The notes under the pieces are model-generated. The model searched no databases and was not told the DNA's origin. It saw nothing but the letters and a program-made list of their open reading frames with translations. The position numbers and the translations under genes are program-made. From Myxococcales bacterium (GTDB lineage: Bacteria; Myxococcota; Polyangia; Nannocystales; Nannocystaceae), in NCBI GenBank assembly GCA_016793465.1, contig JAEUJW010000047.1:1-64000 (forward strand): a stretch of 64,000 nt of DNA, written 5' to 3'. How positions within the stretch are numbered: the stretch's first letter is position 1; the number at the start of each line of letters is the position of its first letter. This document shows positions 8,546 through 17,275 of the stretch, in pieces.

Positions 8546-8551
8546 ACGATA
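8546..8551 (-). promoter_or_regulatory. TATCGT -10 box, 6 nt before GTG 8539
   Basis: TATCGT on the minus strand, then gcgccg, then GTG. It sits back to back with the TACGAT box for the GHKL gene about 95 bp away, forming a divergent pair of leaderless-type promoters. Confidence 0.5.
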
Positions 8552-8643
8552 CCCGAGATCGCGCGCGTGCTGACAGCGCGCAGGTTGCGTGCGGGCGCGG
8601 GCGGTCGGTGCGTGTGCACGGGCGGCGGCGCGGGGCTTTGCGG

Positions 8644-8649
8644 TACGAT
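8644..8649 (+). promoter_or_regulatory. TACGAT -10 box, 9 nt before ATG 8659
   Basis: TACGAT followed by gcggcggcg and ATG. The same hexamer precedes the GTG at 59343 by 5 nt. No Shine-Dalgarno and no convincing -35 were seen. Confidence 0.5.
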
Positions 8650-8658
8650 GCGGCGGCG

Positions 8659-10257
8659 ATGGCGAGGCCCGAGATCACCAGCGTGGGCGCCGCGCTCGAG
8701 GGTCTGGTCCATCAGTTCGCGGATCCGTGGGCGTTCCTCCGCGAGCTGGTGCAGAACGCGATCGACGCCGGGAGCCCGGAGATCGACGTGAGCGTCGAGC
8801 ACGACGCGGCGCGCGGCACGATGGTGATCACGGTGGCGGACGCGGGCGAGGGCATGTCCCGCGAGATCATCGACACGCGGCTGACGCGGCTGTTCTCGTC
8901 GGCGAAGGAGGGCGACTACACCAAGATCGGGCGCTTCGGCATCGGCTTCGTGTCGGTGTTCGCGCTCGACCCGGCGGTCGTGTGCGTCGACACCGGGCGG
9001 ACCGGGGAGCACTGGCGGGTGCTGTTCCGCCGCGACCGCACGTTCGAGAGGATCCGCCTGAGCGAGCCGGTCGAGGGCACGACGGTGCGGCTGTTCAAGG
9101 AGGCGACGGCGGAGGAGGCCGCGGCGGCGCGGGCCAAGGCGGCCGAGACGCTGGGCTACTGGTGTAAGCACGTGCGCTGCGCGCTGCGGCTCGACGGCGA
9201 GCGGGTGAGCGGGCCGTTCACGGTCGAGGGGCTGTGCCTGACCGAGCACGAGGTCGAGGGCACGAGCGTGGTGATGGCGCTGGTCGAGCGGCGCTCGGCG
9301 CTGCGGGGCTACTACCACGGGGGGCTGACGCTGCACGAGGAGCACAGCGAGGCGCTGCCGCACGTGGCGTTCAAGGTCGACTCGCGGTTCTTGGAGCACA
9401 CGCTGACGCGGGACGACGTGATCCGCGACGAGCATTTTGCCAAGGCGATGGCGATCGTGGGGGAGGTGGCGCGCACGCGGCTGATCGCGGCGGTGTTCGC
9501 GACGCTCGAGCGGGTGGCGGAGGATCCATCCGCGGTGACGGCGGCGGAGAGGCGGCTGCTGTACCGCTGCGCGGCCGAGGTGTTCGCGGCGGGCGAGCCG
9601 GACGCGGCGTGGCTGCAGCGGGCGGTGGTGCCGCGGATCGGCGGGCCGCCGGCCGCGCTGGCGGAGCTGCGCGGGCGCCGGCGCGGGGCGCAGCTGTGGC
9701 GCGCGCGCGTCGACTCGCCGGTGTGCGCGCGGCTGAAGGCGGACGGGCACGTGGTGATCGCTTGTGAAGAAGGCGACGAGGTCGAGAGGTTGGTGCACGC
9801 GGCGGTCAAGGACAAGCCGGTCGCGGTGACGACGCTGTGCACGGCGCTGGCGATCCCCGCGGGCGAGGCGGACGGGTGGAGGCCGCTGCAGGCGGCGATG
9901 GCGCGGCTGCTGGCGGGCTCGCGCTGGAAGGTGCCGGGCGTGGCGGTCGGGCGGCTCGACTACCCCGACTCGCCGGTGGCCGGGCGGGTGGCGATCACGC
10001 AGGCGCGGCTCGGCGAGCTGACGCCGGTGGCGGAGGTCGGGGCGCTGGCCACCGGGTGGCTGGCGAGCGGGCGCTCGCTGGTGCTGTCGGCCGAGCACCC
10101 GACGCTGCGCGACCTGAAGGTGGTGGCGAGCGAGGAGCCGGAGCTGGCGGCGTACCTGGCGGTGAAGTCGTTCTTCCTGCACGGGGAGCTGGCGCCGGAG
10201 CTCGACGCGGAGCTGGCGACGCTGGCGGCGGAGGCGCGATGGCGAAGGACGCAGTAG
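8659..10257 (+). CDS. Hsp90-like GHKL ATPase protein (532 aa)
   Basis: The N-terminus is a canonical HATPase_c fold as in HtpG/Hsp90. The N-box is FLRELVQNAIDAG, with the Mg-binding Asn at about 33. The G1 box is DAGEGMS (Asp about 61) and the lid glycines are GRFGIGFVSVF (about 91-101). A middle domain follows, but the C-terminal half has no HtpG-like dimerisation region I can recognise. The protein is shorter than HtpG (about 620). It overlaps the next, much larger gene by 19 nt, so the two products are probably made together. Likely a cytoplasmic ATP-driven chaperone or remodelling partner. ATG 8659 was chosen for the motif spacing and the TACGAT box. Confidence 0.75.
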   Translation: MARPEITSVGAALEGLVHQFADPWAFLRELVQNAIDAGSPEIDVSVEHDAARGTMVITVADAGEGMSREIIDTRLTRLFSSAKEGDYTKIGRFGIGFVSVFALDPAVVCVDTGRTGEHWRVLFRRDRTFERIRLSEPVEGTTVRLFKEATAEEAAAARAKAAETLGYWCKHVRCALRLDGERVSGPFTVEGLCLTEHEVEGTSVVMALVERRSALRGYYHGGLTLHEEHSEALPHVAFKVDSRFLEHTLTRDDVIRDEHFAKAMAIVGEVARTRLIAAVFATLERVAEDPSAVTAAERRLLYRCAAEVFAAGEPDAAWLQRAVVPRIGGPPAALAELRGRRRGAQLWRARVDSPVCARLKADGHVVIACEEGDEVERLVHAAVKDKPVAVTTLCTALAIPAGEADGWRPLQAAMARLLAGSRWKVPGVAVGRLDYPDSPVAGRVAITQARLGELTPVAEVGALATGWLASGRSLVLSAEHPTLRDLKVVASEEPELAAYLAVKSFFLHGELAPELDAELATLAAEARWRRTQ

Positions 10258-13200
10258 ACGGGCTCCTGGGCGAGCTGCGGGCGGGCGGGGAGGTCGACTC
10301 GCGGGGGCGGTTCACGCTCGACCGGGCGCAGGCGCGCGAGAAGATGCAGAAGTTCCAGCTGGCCGACGCGCGGCGCTACGTGCTCGAGCTGGTGCAGTCG
10401 GCGGTGCTGCGCGGGGCCACGGCGATCGACTTCGACATCGACGCGGACGACATGCGCATGACGTTCGACGGGCAGGCGTTCGCGGCCGACGAGCTCGACG
10501 ACGTGTGGGGCTCGATGTTCGCCGACGGCGACGACCGCTCGCTGCGCGGGCTGCGGCAGCTGGCGCTGGGGCTGAACGCGGCGCTCGGCATGGGGCCGCG
10601 GCGGATCGTCGTGCGCAGCGGGGACAGCGAGCTGCGGCTGGTGCCGGGCCACGCGGACGCGCTGACGAAGTTGGAGCAGCCGATCGCGGGCACGACGATC
10701 CACGTCATCAAACGGGTCAAGCTGTCGCTGCTGGTCGGGTTCTTCCAGAACCTCGGGGGGGTGCTGGCGGAGGAGGTGTACATCAAGGAGCGCTGCCTGC
10801 ACGCGCGCGTGCGGGTCACGCTCGACGGGACGCTCGTCTCGCAGGGGCCGACGGTGGCCGGACTGCTGGCGGAGCAGCGCTTCGAGGCGCCGGAGATGCG
10901 CGGGGCGGTGATCGTGCACGCGAGCGACGCGAAGCCCGCGGAGCTGCGGCTGATCAAGGACGGGGTGTGGATCGACTCGCGCGCGCTCGACGAGTGCGGC
11001 CACGGGCTGGTGGCGATCGTCGAGGGCGAGCTGCTGCGCAAGGACGCGTCGCTGGCCAAGATCGTGGCCGACGGCGGGCTCGAGGCGGTGGTCGAGGCGG
11101 TGCGGAGCGAGCGCTGGGGGGCGCTGGCGCGGCTGTTCGACGGGCCGCCGGGGCGCTGGGCGAGCTTCCCGCGGGCGTTGATGGGGCGGGTGCGCGGCGA
11201 GGTGCTGCGCTTCATGAAGCTGCGCGACATCCGGGCGCTGCCCGACGCGGCGGCGCTGGCCCGGCAGATCACGTGGATCGACGCGCGCTGGCTGACGCGC
11301 GGGGGGCAGCCGGTCCGACAGTGGTCGCTGCTCGACCTGGCCGACGCGGTGCGCGAGGGCGACAACGGGGCGCGGGTGCTGCGGATCGCCACGGCGGTGT
11401 TCAACGAGCTGGCGGCCGACGAGCGGGTGGTGCCGCTGGTCCACGAGGACGAGCGCAAGCCGCTGTCGCGGGTGCTCGGCTGCCGCTACGAGGTGATCAA
11501 CACCGAGCTGGCGCGGGAGAACGTGCGGGCGCTGGCCCGCAAGGAGTTCCTGACGCGCACGGCGACGCCGCGGCTGCCGGAGCACGGGCGCTACGCGGTG
11601 CGCGTGGACATCGCGGGGCCGGGCGTCACGGGCGAGCTGGGGTTGACGCCGGAGGCGCTGGCGGGGGTGCCGAGGCCCGCCGATGCGACGTGGCTGGTCC
11701 GCGAGGGCTGCCTGCTGGCGGCCAAGAAGATGGACTGGGGGTTCGCGGGCGTCGATGTCGCGATCGCGGCGATGTTCACCCCGAGCGACGACTACCAGGA
11801 CGCGGTCCGCGACGAGGTGGTGGTGACCGCGGGCCTGGCGGTGCTGGCGGCCGTGGGCGAGGCGCTGCGCCTGGCCGAGGGCTACAAGGGGCCGATGCGG
11901 CGCGAGCGGGCGGCGCGCGCGTGGCTGACGCTGGTGCTCGACGAGGAGGCGCGCGCGTCGCTGTGGGAGGGCCTGGGGGTGCCGCGGTCGCTGCACCCCG
12001 ACGAGCAGCGGGTGCGCTCGGCGCTGCCGTCTGGCGAGGCGATCGAGGGCGACGCGAAGTACGCGTGGGTGATGCGCGAGCCGCTGCTCGAGGACTTCGA
12101 CGGCGAGCGGCGCTCGCTCGAGGAGCTGGCGCGACGGCTGCAGCGGGCGGGGCACCTCGACGCGCTCGACCGCTCGCAGGCGCGGGTGGCGGGGCTGGGG
12201 GCGGAGGTGCTGTGGCTCGGCAGGCGCGAGCGGTCGCTCGTCGAGGCGATGTTCGGGCCGACGGCGCTGCGCTCGTGGGAGGAGGCGCTGGCGGCGAGGC
12301 TGCACGAGCGCGAGTTCCGGGCGAAGCCGACGGAGCGCCTCGAGGCGGCGTCGTCGCGGGTGCGCGGGCCGCTGCGCCTGCAGGGGCTCGACCCGGAGGC
12401 GTGGTCGCGGGAGATCGACGAGGACGGGGTGCAGGGGGTCGTCGCCGTGGCGTTCAAGCGCGACCTGGTGATGGACCGCGAGGCGCTGCGCACGGCGCGG
12501 CTCGAGCTGCGGGTCGAGGAGCGCACGCTGGTCACGCGGGTGATGGACCTCGGGGTCGGGCCGCTCGTCGGGGCGGTCGGCGCGACCGGGCTGACGGCCG
12601 CCGCGGGGTGGGACGACGTCGCCGGCGACGAGGCGCTGCGGCGCGTGGAGCGGGTCGTTGCGCGGGCGGCGTGGGGGCTGCTGGTCGAGCTGATGCGCCG
12701 GCAGGGCGCGGCCGAGAGCACGCAGTCGCGCTGGGTGACGCGGCTGGTGCTGCACCGGCTGGCGCTCGAGGACGGGGTGAAGGTCGAGGCGCAGCAGCCG
12801 GCGCTGCTCGAGCTGAAGCTGCGCACGCTCGACGGCGGGGCGCTGACGCTGGCGGGGGTGATGCACGTGGTCACGCGCGACAGGCGGATCGCGTGGGTGC
12901 CGGGCACGACGCCGGTGGCGGCGCTCGGCGAGCCGCCGGTGCTGCGCGAGGACGCGGCGGTGATCGAGGCGCTGACGGGGCTGCTGGGGGCGGAGGCGCT
13001 GGTCGGCGGGTCCGGGCGGCTGGCCGAGCATCAGCAGCAGCGGTGGCTGGAGGGGCTGCCGAAGGCGGTGACGAAGCTCGAGCGCTCGCGGGTGTTCACG
13101 ACGGCGCCGCTGCGCGGCGGGCAGCCGCCGCTGGTCGGGGAGATCGGGCTGAGCCGGCGGCGCGGCGACGGCGGGGTGCTGCTCGAGCTGTGCACGCAGG

Positions 13201-15146
13201 GGCGACGGGTCGGGGTGGTGAGCGACGCGCTCGAGGTGTCGTGCGAGGCGATCATCGCCGACCCCGAGCTGCCGATGACGGCGGAGGGCAACGTCGACAC
13301 GCGGGCGCGGCGCTACGGGCTGTACCTGAAGACGTGCCGGGCGGCGGCGTTCGGGCTGGTGAAGGAGCTGTGCCAGCGCTACGCGTCGCTCGGGGCGGAC
13401 GATCGGGCGGCGGCTCGCGCGGTGCTGCTGGGGTTCGCGGGCAAGGAGCGCGAGCGGACCGACGGGCGCGGCGGGGCGCGCGAGGCGGCGTGGGAGGCGG
13501 TCCGGCGGGCGCCGCTGCTGACCGACGTGTGGGGGCGCTCGCGCACGCTGACGGAGATGGAGGAGCTGGCGCGGCTGGGGCCGATCGAGGTGGTGCGCGC
13601 GGAATTGTCGGCGCCGTCGGGCTCGGAGGGGCTGCGGCAGACGATCGTGCGGGTGGACGCGGAGGCGGAGCGCTACCTCGAGGGCGTCGGCGCGATCCGG
13701 GCGCTCGACCCGCAGTGGCCGGAGATCGAGGCGCGGCTGCGCGAGCTGGCGCAGGCGCCGAAGGTGCGGCTCGAGGAGCTGCGCGGGGCGACGCTGCTGG
13801 ACCGCAAGGCGACGCTCGCGGGCGGGCTGCAGGCCCACCTGTGGCTGCCGCGGCGGCCGGACGACGCGGCGGAGGTGGTGTTCGCGCGCATGGGCCGCGA
13901 GGTCGGGCGCGTGCAGCCGGTGCCGGGCGTCGGCTGCGGCGGGCTGGTGACCGGCGAGGGGCTGGTGGTCGGCGAGTACGGGGTGCGGCTCGACGAGCGT
14001 CAGCTGCCGAGCTTGCAGAAGCAAGTCTGCCTGCTGGTCGAGCAGGCGGCGCGCGCGGTGAAGGCGGGCAAGCTGGGCCTCGGGCACGACGAGCGCGAGC
14101 GGGTGACGCAGTGGCTGATCGGTCTGGGGCCGCTGCTGAACCGCGGGCTGCGGGACATCGGCAAGCCGCTGAAGCAGGCGAGCGACGCGCTGGCTGAGCT
14201 GGTGTCGCCGGCGATGCGCGCGGCGGCGGCGCGGGCGGCGGCGGAGAAGCAGGCCAGGAAGCAGGCGGAGCGGGCGGACAAGAAGATGGAGCGGACGAAG
14301 ACGGAGAGGACGAAGGTGGAGGCGCAGCGGACGAAGACGGAGCGGACGGAGGTGGAGCGGGCGGACAAGAAGATGGAGCGGACGAAGGTGGAGGCGCAGC
14401 GGGCGGAGACGGAGCGGACGGAGGCGGAGCGAGCGGAGACGAAGACGGAGCGGACGAAGGTGGAGGCGCAGCGGACGAAGACGGAGCGGACGGAGGCGGA
14501 GCGAGCGGAGACGAAGACGGAGCGTACGAAGGTGGAGGCGCAGCGGGCGGAGACGAAGACGGAGCTGACGGAGGCGGAGGGCGAGGCGGCGGAGGAGCTG
14601 GCGTTCACCGAGAGGTCGGCGGAGCGGACGAAGGTGGAGGCGCAGGCGTTCGCCGCGAGTTCGGCGGCGGAGGAGCTGGCGTTCACCGCGAGGTCGGCGG
14701 CGGCGGCGGAGGAGCTGGCGGACGGGCAGGACGTGGATGTCGACGTCGTGAATGAGCTCGACGAGGGCGAGGCGGCGGCGATCGAGCGCGAGCTGGCGCC
14801 GGAGATCAAGCTGGTGGCGGCGGTGCGGGCTGAGCTCGAGTGGGCGCGGGCGCGGCACGGGTCGCTGCTCGAGCGGCTGCGGCTCGACCGGCTGGCGGTG
14901 GGGACCTGCGCGGGGGCGGGGATCGCGGGGTTCGACGGCGGGCTGGTGCTGCAGCAGGGGCACCCGCTGGTGGCGCGCTCGCTGGCGCGGCTGGGGGCCG
15001 GTCAGGGGGTCGACGCGATCGACATGATGTTCCTGGTGTCGGCCGTGTACACGCGCATGAACGCGGTGGCGGCGGAGATCGACGCGAGCGACGAGCAGGC
15101 GTTCGTGGCGCGCATGGCGGAGAACCTGGCGGTCGCGCTCGCCTGA
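10239..15146 (+). CDS. giant protein with degenerate GHKL-like N-terminus and Lys/Glu repeat region (1635 aa)
   Basis: The start (MAKDAVDGLLGELRAGGEVD) overlaps the end of the upstream Hsp90-like gene. Residues about 40-130 resemble the GHKL fold: RRYVLELVQSAVLRGATAID mirrors the N-box helix, but the catalytic Asn is replaced by Ser (about 54), and no DxGxG or GxxGxG glycine lid is evident. An ATP-independent pseudo-ATPase is therefore plausible. The central 1200 residues are unknown. Residues about 1345-1500 are a charged, probably helical Arg/Lys/Glu/Thr stretch built from 24-residue repeats (ERTKVEAQR...). A globular tail of about 130 residues follows. No signal peptide or membrane helix. 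Family not recognised; the partnership with the upstream ATPase is inferred from the overlap. Confidence 0.7.
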   Translation: MAKDAVDGLLGELRAGGEVDSRGRFTLDRAQAREKMQKFQLADARRYVLELVQSAVLRGATAIDFDIDADDMRMTFDGQAFAADELDDVWGSMFADGDDRSLRGLRQLALGLNAALGMGPRRIVVRSGDSELRLVPGHADALTKLEQPIAGTTIHVIKRVKLSLLVGFFQNLGGVLAEEVYIKERCLHARVRVTLDGTLVSQGPTVAGLLAEQRFEAPEMRGAVIVHASDAKPAELRLIKDGVWIDSRALDECGHGLVAIVEGELLRKDASLAKIVADGGLEAVVEAVRSERWGALARLFDGPPGRWASFPRALMGRVRGEVLRFMKLRDIRALPDAAALARQITWIDARWLTRGGQPVRQWSLLDLADAVREGDNGARVLRIATAVFNELAADERVVPLVHEDERKPLSRVLGCRYEVINTELARENVRALARKEFLTRTATPRLPEHGRYAVRVDIAGPGVTGELGLTPEALAGVPRPADATWLVREGCLLAAKKMDWGFAGVDVAIAAMFTPSDDYQDAVRDEVVVTAGLAVLAAVGEALRLAEGYKGPMRRERAARAWLTLVLDEEARASLWEGLGVPRSLHPDEQRVRSALPSGEAIEGDAKYAWVMREPLLEDFDGERRSLEELARRLQRAGHLDALDRSQARVAGLGAEVLWLGRRERSLVEAMFGPTALRSWEEALAARLHEREFRAKPTERLEAASSRVRGPLRLQGLDPEAWSREIDEDGVQGVVAVAFKRDLVMDREALRTARLELRVEERTLVTRVMDLGVGPLVGAVGATGLTAAAGWDDVAGDEALRRVERVVARAAWGLLVELMRRQGAAESTQSRWVTRLVLHRLALEDGVKVEAQQPALLELKLRTLDGGALTLAGVMHVVTRDRRIAWVPGTTPVAALGEPPVLREDAAVIEALTGLLGAEALVGGSGRLAEHQQQRWLEGLPKAVTKLERSRVFTTAPLRGGQPPLVGEIGLSRRRGDGGVLLELCTQGRRVGVVSDALEVSCEAIIADPELPMTAEGNVDTRARRYGLYLKTCRAAAFGLVKELCQRYASLGADDRAAARAVLLGFAGKERERTDGRGGAREAAWEAVRRAPLLTDVWGRSRTLTEMEELARLGPIEVVRAELSAPSGSEGLRQTIVRVDAEAERYLEGVGAIRALDPQWPEIEARLRELAQAPKVRLEELRGATLLDRKATLAGGLQAHLWLPRRPDDAAEVVFARMGREVGRVQPVPGVGCGGLVTGEGLVVGEYGVRLDERQLPSLQKQVCLLVEQAARAVKAGKLGLGHDERERVTQWLIGLGPLLNRGLRDIGKPLKQASDALAELVSPAMRAAAARAAAEKQARKQAERADKKMERTKTERTKVEAQRTKTERTEVERADKKMERTKVEAQRAETERTEAERAETKTERTKVEAQRTKTERTEAERAETKTERTKVEAQRAETKTELTEAEGEAAEELAFTERSAERTKVEAQAFAASSAAEELAFTARSAAAAEELADGQDVDVDVVNELDEGEAAAIERELAPEIKLVAAVRAELEWARARHGSLLERLRLDRLAVGTCAGAGIAGFDGGLVLQQGHPLVARSLARLGAGQGVDAIDMMFLVSAVYTRMNAVAAEIDASDEQAFVARMAENLAVALA
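14304..14575 (+). repeat. 72-bp in-frame tandem repeats (3 units plus partial)
   Basis: Units start at 14304, 14376 and 14448, with a partial unit at 14520. Each encodes 24 residues beginning ERTKVEAQR and ending near ADKKM or AETKT. Shorter internal echoes (cggacgaagacggagcggac) make the region prone to unequal recombination. The unit length keeps the reading frame, so the repeat number could vary between strains without loss of the protein. Confidence 0.85.
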
Positions 15147-15326
15147 GCTCGTTTCTTGCGAGTAATTACATAGATCGATCGGTGATCAGGGGAGGCAGGC
15201 GGTGCGCTCGATGCTGCCGGCGAGGTGCCGTCGCCACCGTGTCGGCGTCGGGGACACGACGGGAGCATCGTACGCGGGCGAGGCTCCGTGACCTGCGTTG
15301 TTCGCCATCGCGCGGGGGTTTCGGCG

Positions 15327-15332
15327 GATACT
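15327..15332 (+). promoter_or_regulatory. GATACT -10-like box, 7 nt before ATG 15340
   Basis: GATACT then gcgggcg and ATG. It is one mismatch from TATACT and fits the leaderless spacing seen elsewhere. It favours ATG 15340 over an upstream in-frame start at 15298. Confidence 0.4.
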
Positions 15333-15339
15333 GCGGGCG

Positions 15340-16113
15340 ATGGAGTGCGAGCGATGCGGGGCGCCGGTACGCGACGAGGGGGCGTTTTGCAGCCACTGCG
15401 GGGGCAGGATCCGGCGGCCGGTGGACGTCACGCCGGCGCATCGCACGGCGACCGAGGCGTCGCGGTACGACCTGGTCGAGCGTCACTCGGGCTACGAGAA
15501 GGCGTGCGAGCACCAGCCGAAGCTGACGGCGGTGCCGACGCGCGGGGCGTGGGCCGGGCTGATCGCCATGATCGTGTTCGCGGCGGTCTCGGTCGGCGGG
15601 ATCTTGCGGGCGTCGGCGAGCCTCGAGGAGGCTGAGCGGGCGCAGCGGCAGCGCCTGGCGGAGCTCGACGTGCAGTTCGACATGCCGTACGGGGAGGCGT
15701 TCCCGGGGCGGTCGGACGCGAAGCGGGGCTCGCCGCCGACGGCGCCACCGACGTCTGCGCCGCCGGTGGAGGAGCGGCGCGGCGGGCTGGCGTGGGTGCT
15801 GTGGATCTGGGCGCCGTTGTGCCTGGTGGGGCTCGCGGTGACGGGGGCGCAGGTCGGCAAGGCCAACCGCTTCATGGCGGCGCCGATCCGGCGCGTGGTC
15901 GGGGTGGTGGTCGACGAGCGGGTCGAGGTCCGGGGCGGAGGCAAGAACAGCGCGGCCAGCACCCGCTACCACGCGACGCTGCAGACGAAGGACGGGGCGC
16001 GGACCGAGTACGTGTGCGAGGGCCTGCTGGCCGGGCGGATCGCGGCGCCGGACATCGGCGTGGCCTTTATTAAAGCCGACCACCTGGTCGACTTCATCCG
16101 CTTCGACGTGTGA
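15340..16113 (+). CDS. zinc-ribbon membrane protein with C-terminal DUF2500-like domain
   Basis: The N-terminus is a zinc ribbon (MECERCGAPV, then FCSHCGGRI). A first membrane helix follows at about residues 67-85 (GLIAMIVFAAVSVGGIL), then a Glu/Arg-rich and Pro-rich loop. A second helix is WVLWIWAPLCLVGLAVTGA. The C-terminal 80 residues (VVGVVVDERVEV...TRYHATLQTKDGARTEYVC) match the pattern of DUF2500, a small domain of unknown function. The 193 bp between the giant GHKL-like gene and this start hold a short CTCG/CGAG hairpin and a TTAATTAC-like A/T stretch but no gene. Convergent with the vWA lipoprotein gene, 3 nt apart. Confidence 0.7.
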   Translation: MECERCGAPVRDEGAFCSHCGGRIRRPVDVTPAHRTATEASRYDLVERHSGYEKACEHQPKLTAVPTRGAWAGLIAMIVFAAVSVGGILRASASLEEAERAQRQRLAELDVQFDMPYGEAFPGRSDAKRGSPPTAPPTSAPPVEERRGGLAWVLWIWAPLCLVGLAVTGAQVGKANRFMAAPIRRVVGVVVDERVEVRGGGKNSAASTRYHATLQTKDGARTEYVCEGLLAGRIAAPDIGVAFIKADHLVDFIRFDV

Positions 16114-16116
16114 GCC

Positions 16117-17184
16117 TCACTGCGGGACGTAGTCCTGGCACAGGCTCTGCTCGACCGACTCGTTGATGGCGGCGCCGAGGCTGAGCTGGCCGGCGTTGAC
16201 GAGGTTGATATTAAAAGCGCCGCCGTCGGTGGCCTCGGGGATGGGGGGCTTGCCTTGCCAGGGGGTGAAGAACCCGGCGCTCACGTCCTCGTTGTTGCCG
16301 GGGCCGCCGGTGGCGTCGTTGTCGGCGAACACGAACACGCGGACCTGCGCGTTCTGCAGGGCGAGCACGGTCTCGTCGTAGGTGCGCTGCACGGGGATGC
16401 CGCTGAGGCTCTGGCCCTTCTCGGCGAAGGTGTCGTCGGTGCAGTGGATGACGATGCGCTGGGCGTCGCCGATGGGGCGCCACTGGAAGGCGACGGCGGC
16501 GGTGTAGAGGGCGTCGATCGAGTTCTCGGGCCAGTCGCCGTTGGAGCCGCCGCCGTTGACCTCCTGGTTGGTCTGGGTGAAGTTCCACCAGTAATTGAAG
16601 TCGGCCTTCAACGTCTGGACGTCGGCGTAGGGGGCGCCGCCGTTGATGATCTTGAAGTCGTCGACGAACACCACCAGGCCGTAGCGGACGTCGGGCACCA
16701 CGGTCAGGCTCTTCAGCTTCTCGTCGACGGTGAGGATCTCGTTCTCGAGCTTTTGCAGCACGCCGATCATCGACGTCGAGACGTCCATGCTGAAGACGAT
16801 GTCGATCTGCTGCATGCACACGTCGTCGCCGGTGGTCCCGCTGAAGCTGGCGTAGGTCGTGCCGGTGCCGGGGTCGCTGAGGCTCTCGAAGCCGGTCGAC
16901 GTCGATTCGCCGGCCGAGGTGTCCGGGGGGGCCGTGTCGGTGCCGGGGTCCGGGCCGGTGGTCGTCGGCGACGCGCTGTCGATGCCCGTGTCTTCGGCGG
17001 TGGCGGTCGAGGTGGCGGTCGCGGTGGCGGTCGCGGTCGCGGTGGCGGTGGCGGTCGCGGTGGCCGAGGTGACGCCGGTCATGCCGGTCGAGCCGTCGCC
17101 GGAGGACTCGCCGCTGTCGCCGCAGGCGAGGAGGAGGGGGGCGAGGACCAGGAGCGAGGCGCGGGCGGGGGACATGATGGACAT
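16117..17184 (-). CDS. lipoprotein with von Willebrand factor A domain
   Basis: The signal peptide ends at a lipobox (APLLLACGDS). It is followed by an Ala-Thr dipeptide run of about nine repeats and a Thr/Ser/Asp/Pro tether of about 70 residues. The vWA domain starts at CMQQIDIVFSMDVSTSMIG, whose DVSTS is a complete metal-ion-dependent adhesion site. Later strands include DVRYGLVVFVDDF and QRIVIHCTDDTF. Total 355 residues. Probably a surface adhesion or protein-binding lipoprotein; partner unknown. Start at 17184 was chosen because a second ATG lies three codons on and no signal-like sequence precedes it. Confidence 0.75.
   Translation of the reverse strand: MSIMSPARASLLVLAPLLLACGDSGESSGDGSTGMTGVTSATATATATATATATATATSTATAEDTGIDSASPTTTGPDPGTDTAPPDTSAGESTSTGFESLSDPGTGTTYASFSGTTGDDVCMQQIDIVFSMDVSTSMIGVLQKLENEILTVDEKLKSLTVVPDVRYGLVVFVDDFKIINGGAPYADVQTLKADFNYWWNFTQTNQEVNGGGSNGDWPENSIDALYTAAVAFQWRPIGDAQRIVIHCTDDTFAEKGQSLSGIPVQRTYDETVLALQNAQVRVFVFADNDATGGPGNNEDVSAGFFTPWQGKPPIPEATDGGAFNINLVNAGQLSLGAAINESVEQSLCQDYVPQ
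16996..17064. repeat. hexanucleotide-type microsatellite (gcggtg/gcggtc)
   Basis: About eleven 6-bp units, read on the minus strand as alternating Ala-Thr codons in the tether just after the lipobox. Multiples of 6 keep the frame, so slippage would only change the tether length. Confidence 0.8.
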
Positions 17185-17275
17185 GAAAGCCCGGGGGCGG
17201 AGAGGACACAAGGGGGCAGCGGGGGGCGTTCGGGCGGGTGCTGGCGTGGACGGTGTGGACGGGTTAGGAAGGCTC

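Noticed and set aside
14304..14575. Satellite or CRISPR-like repeats
   Set aside because: The repeats are in frame within a long coding sequence and directly adjacent with no spacers.
9960..14963. Very long open frame (1667 codons) on the minus strand over the GHKL gene pair
   Set aside because: Arg/Pro/Leu-rich composition and no domain; it is the mirror of GC3-saturated plus-strand genes whose products show clear motifs.
15147..15339. Possible tRNA or small RNA in the gap after the giant gene
   Set aside because: No cloverleaf could be drawn; only a 4-bp CTCG/CGAG hairpin and an A/T-rich patch are present.
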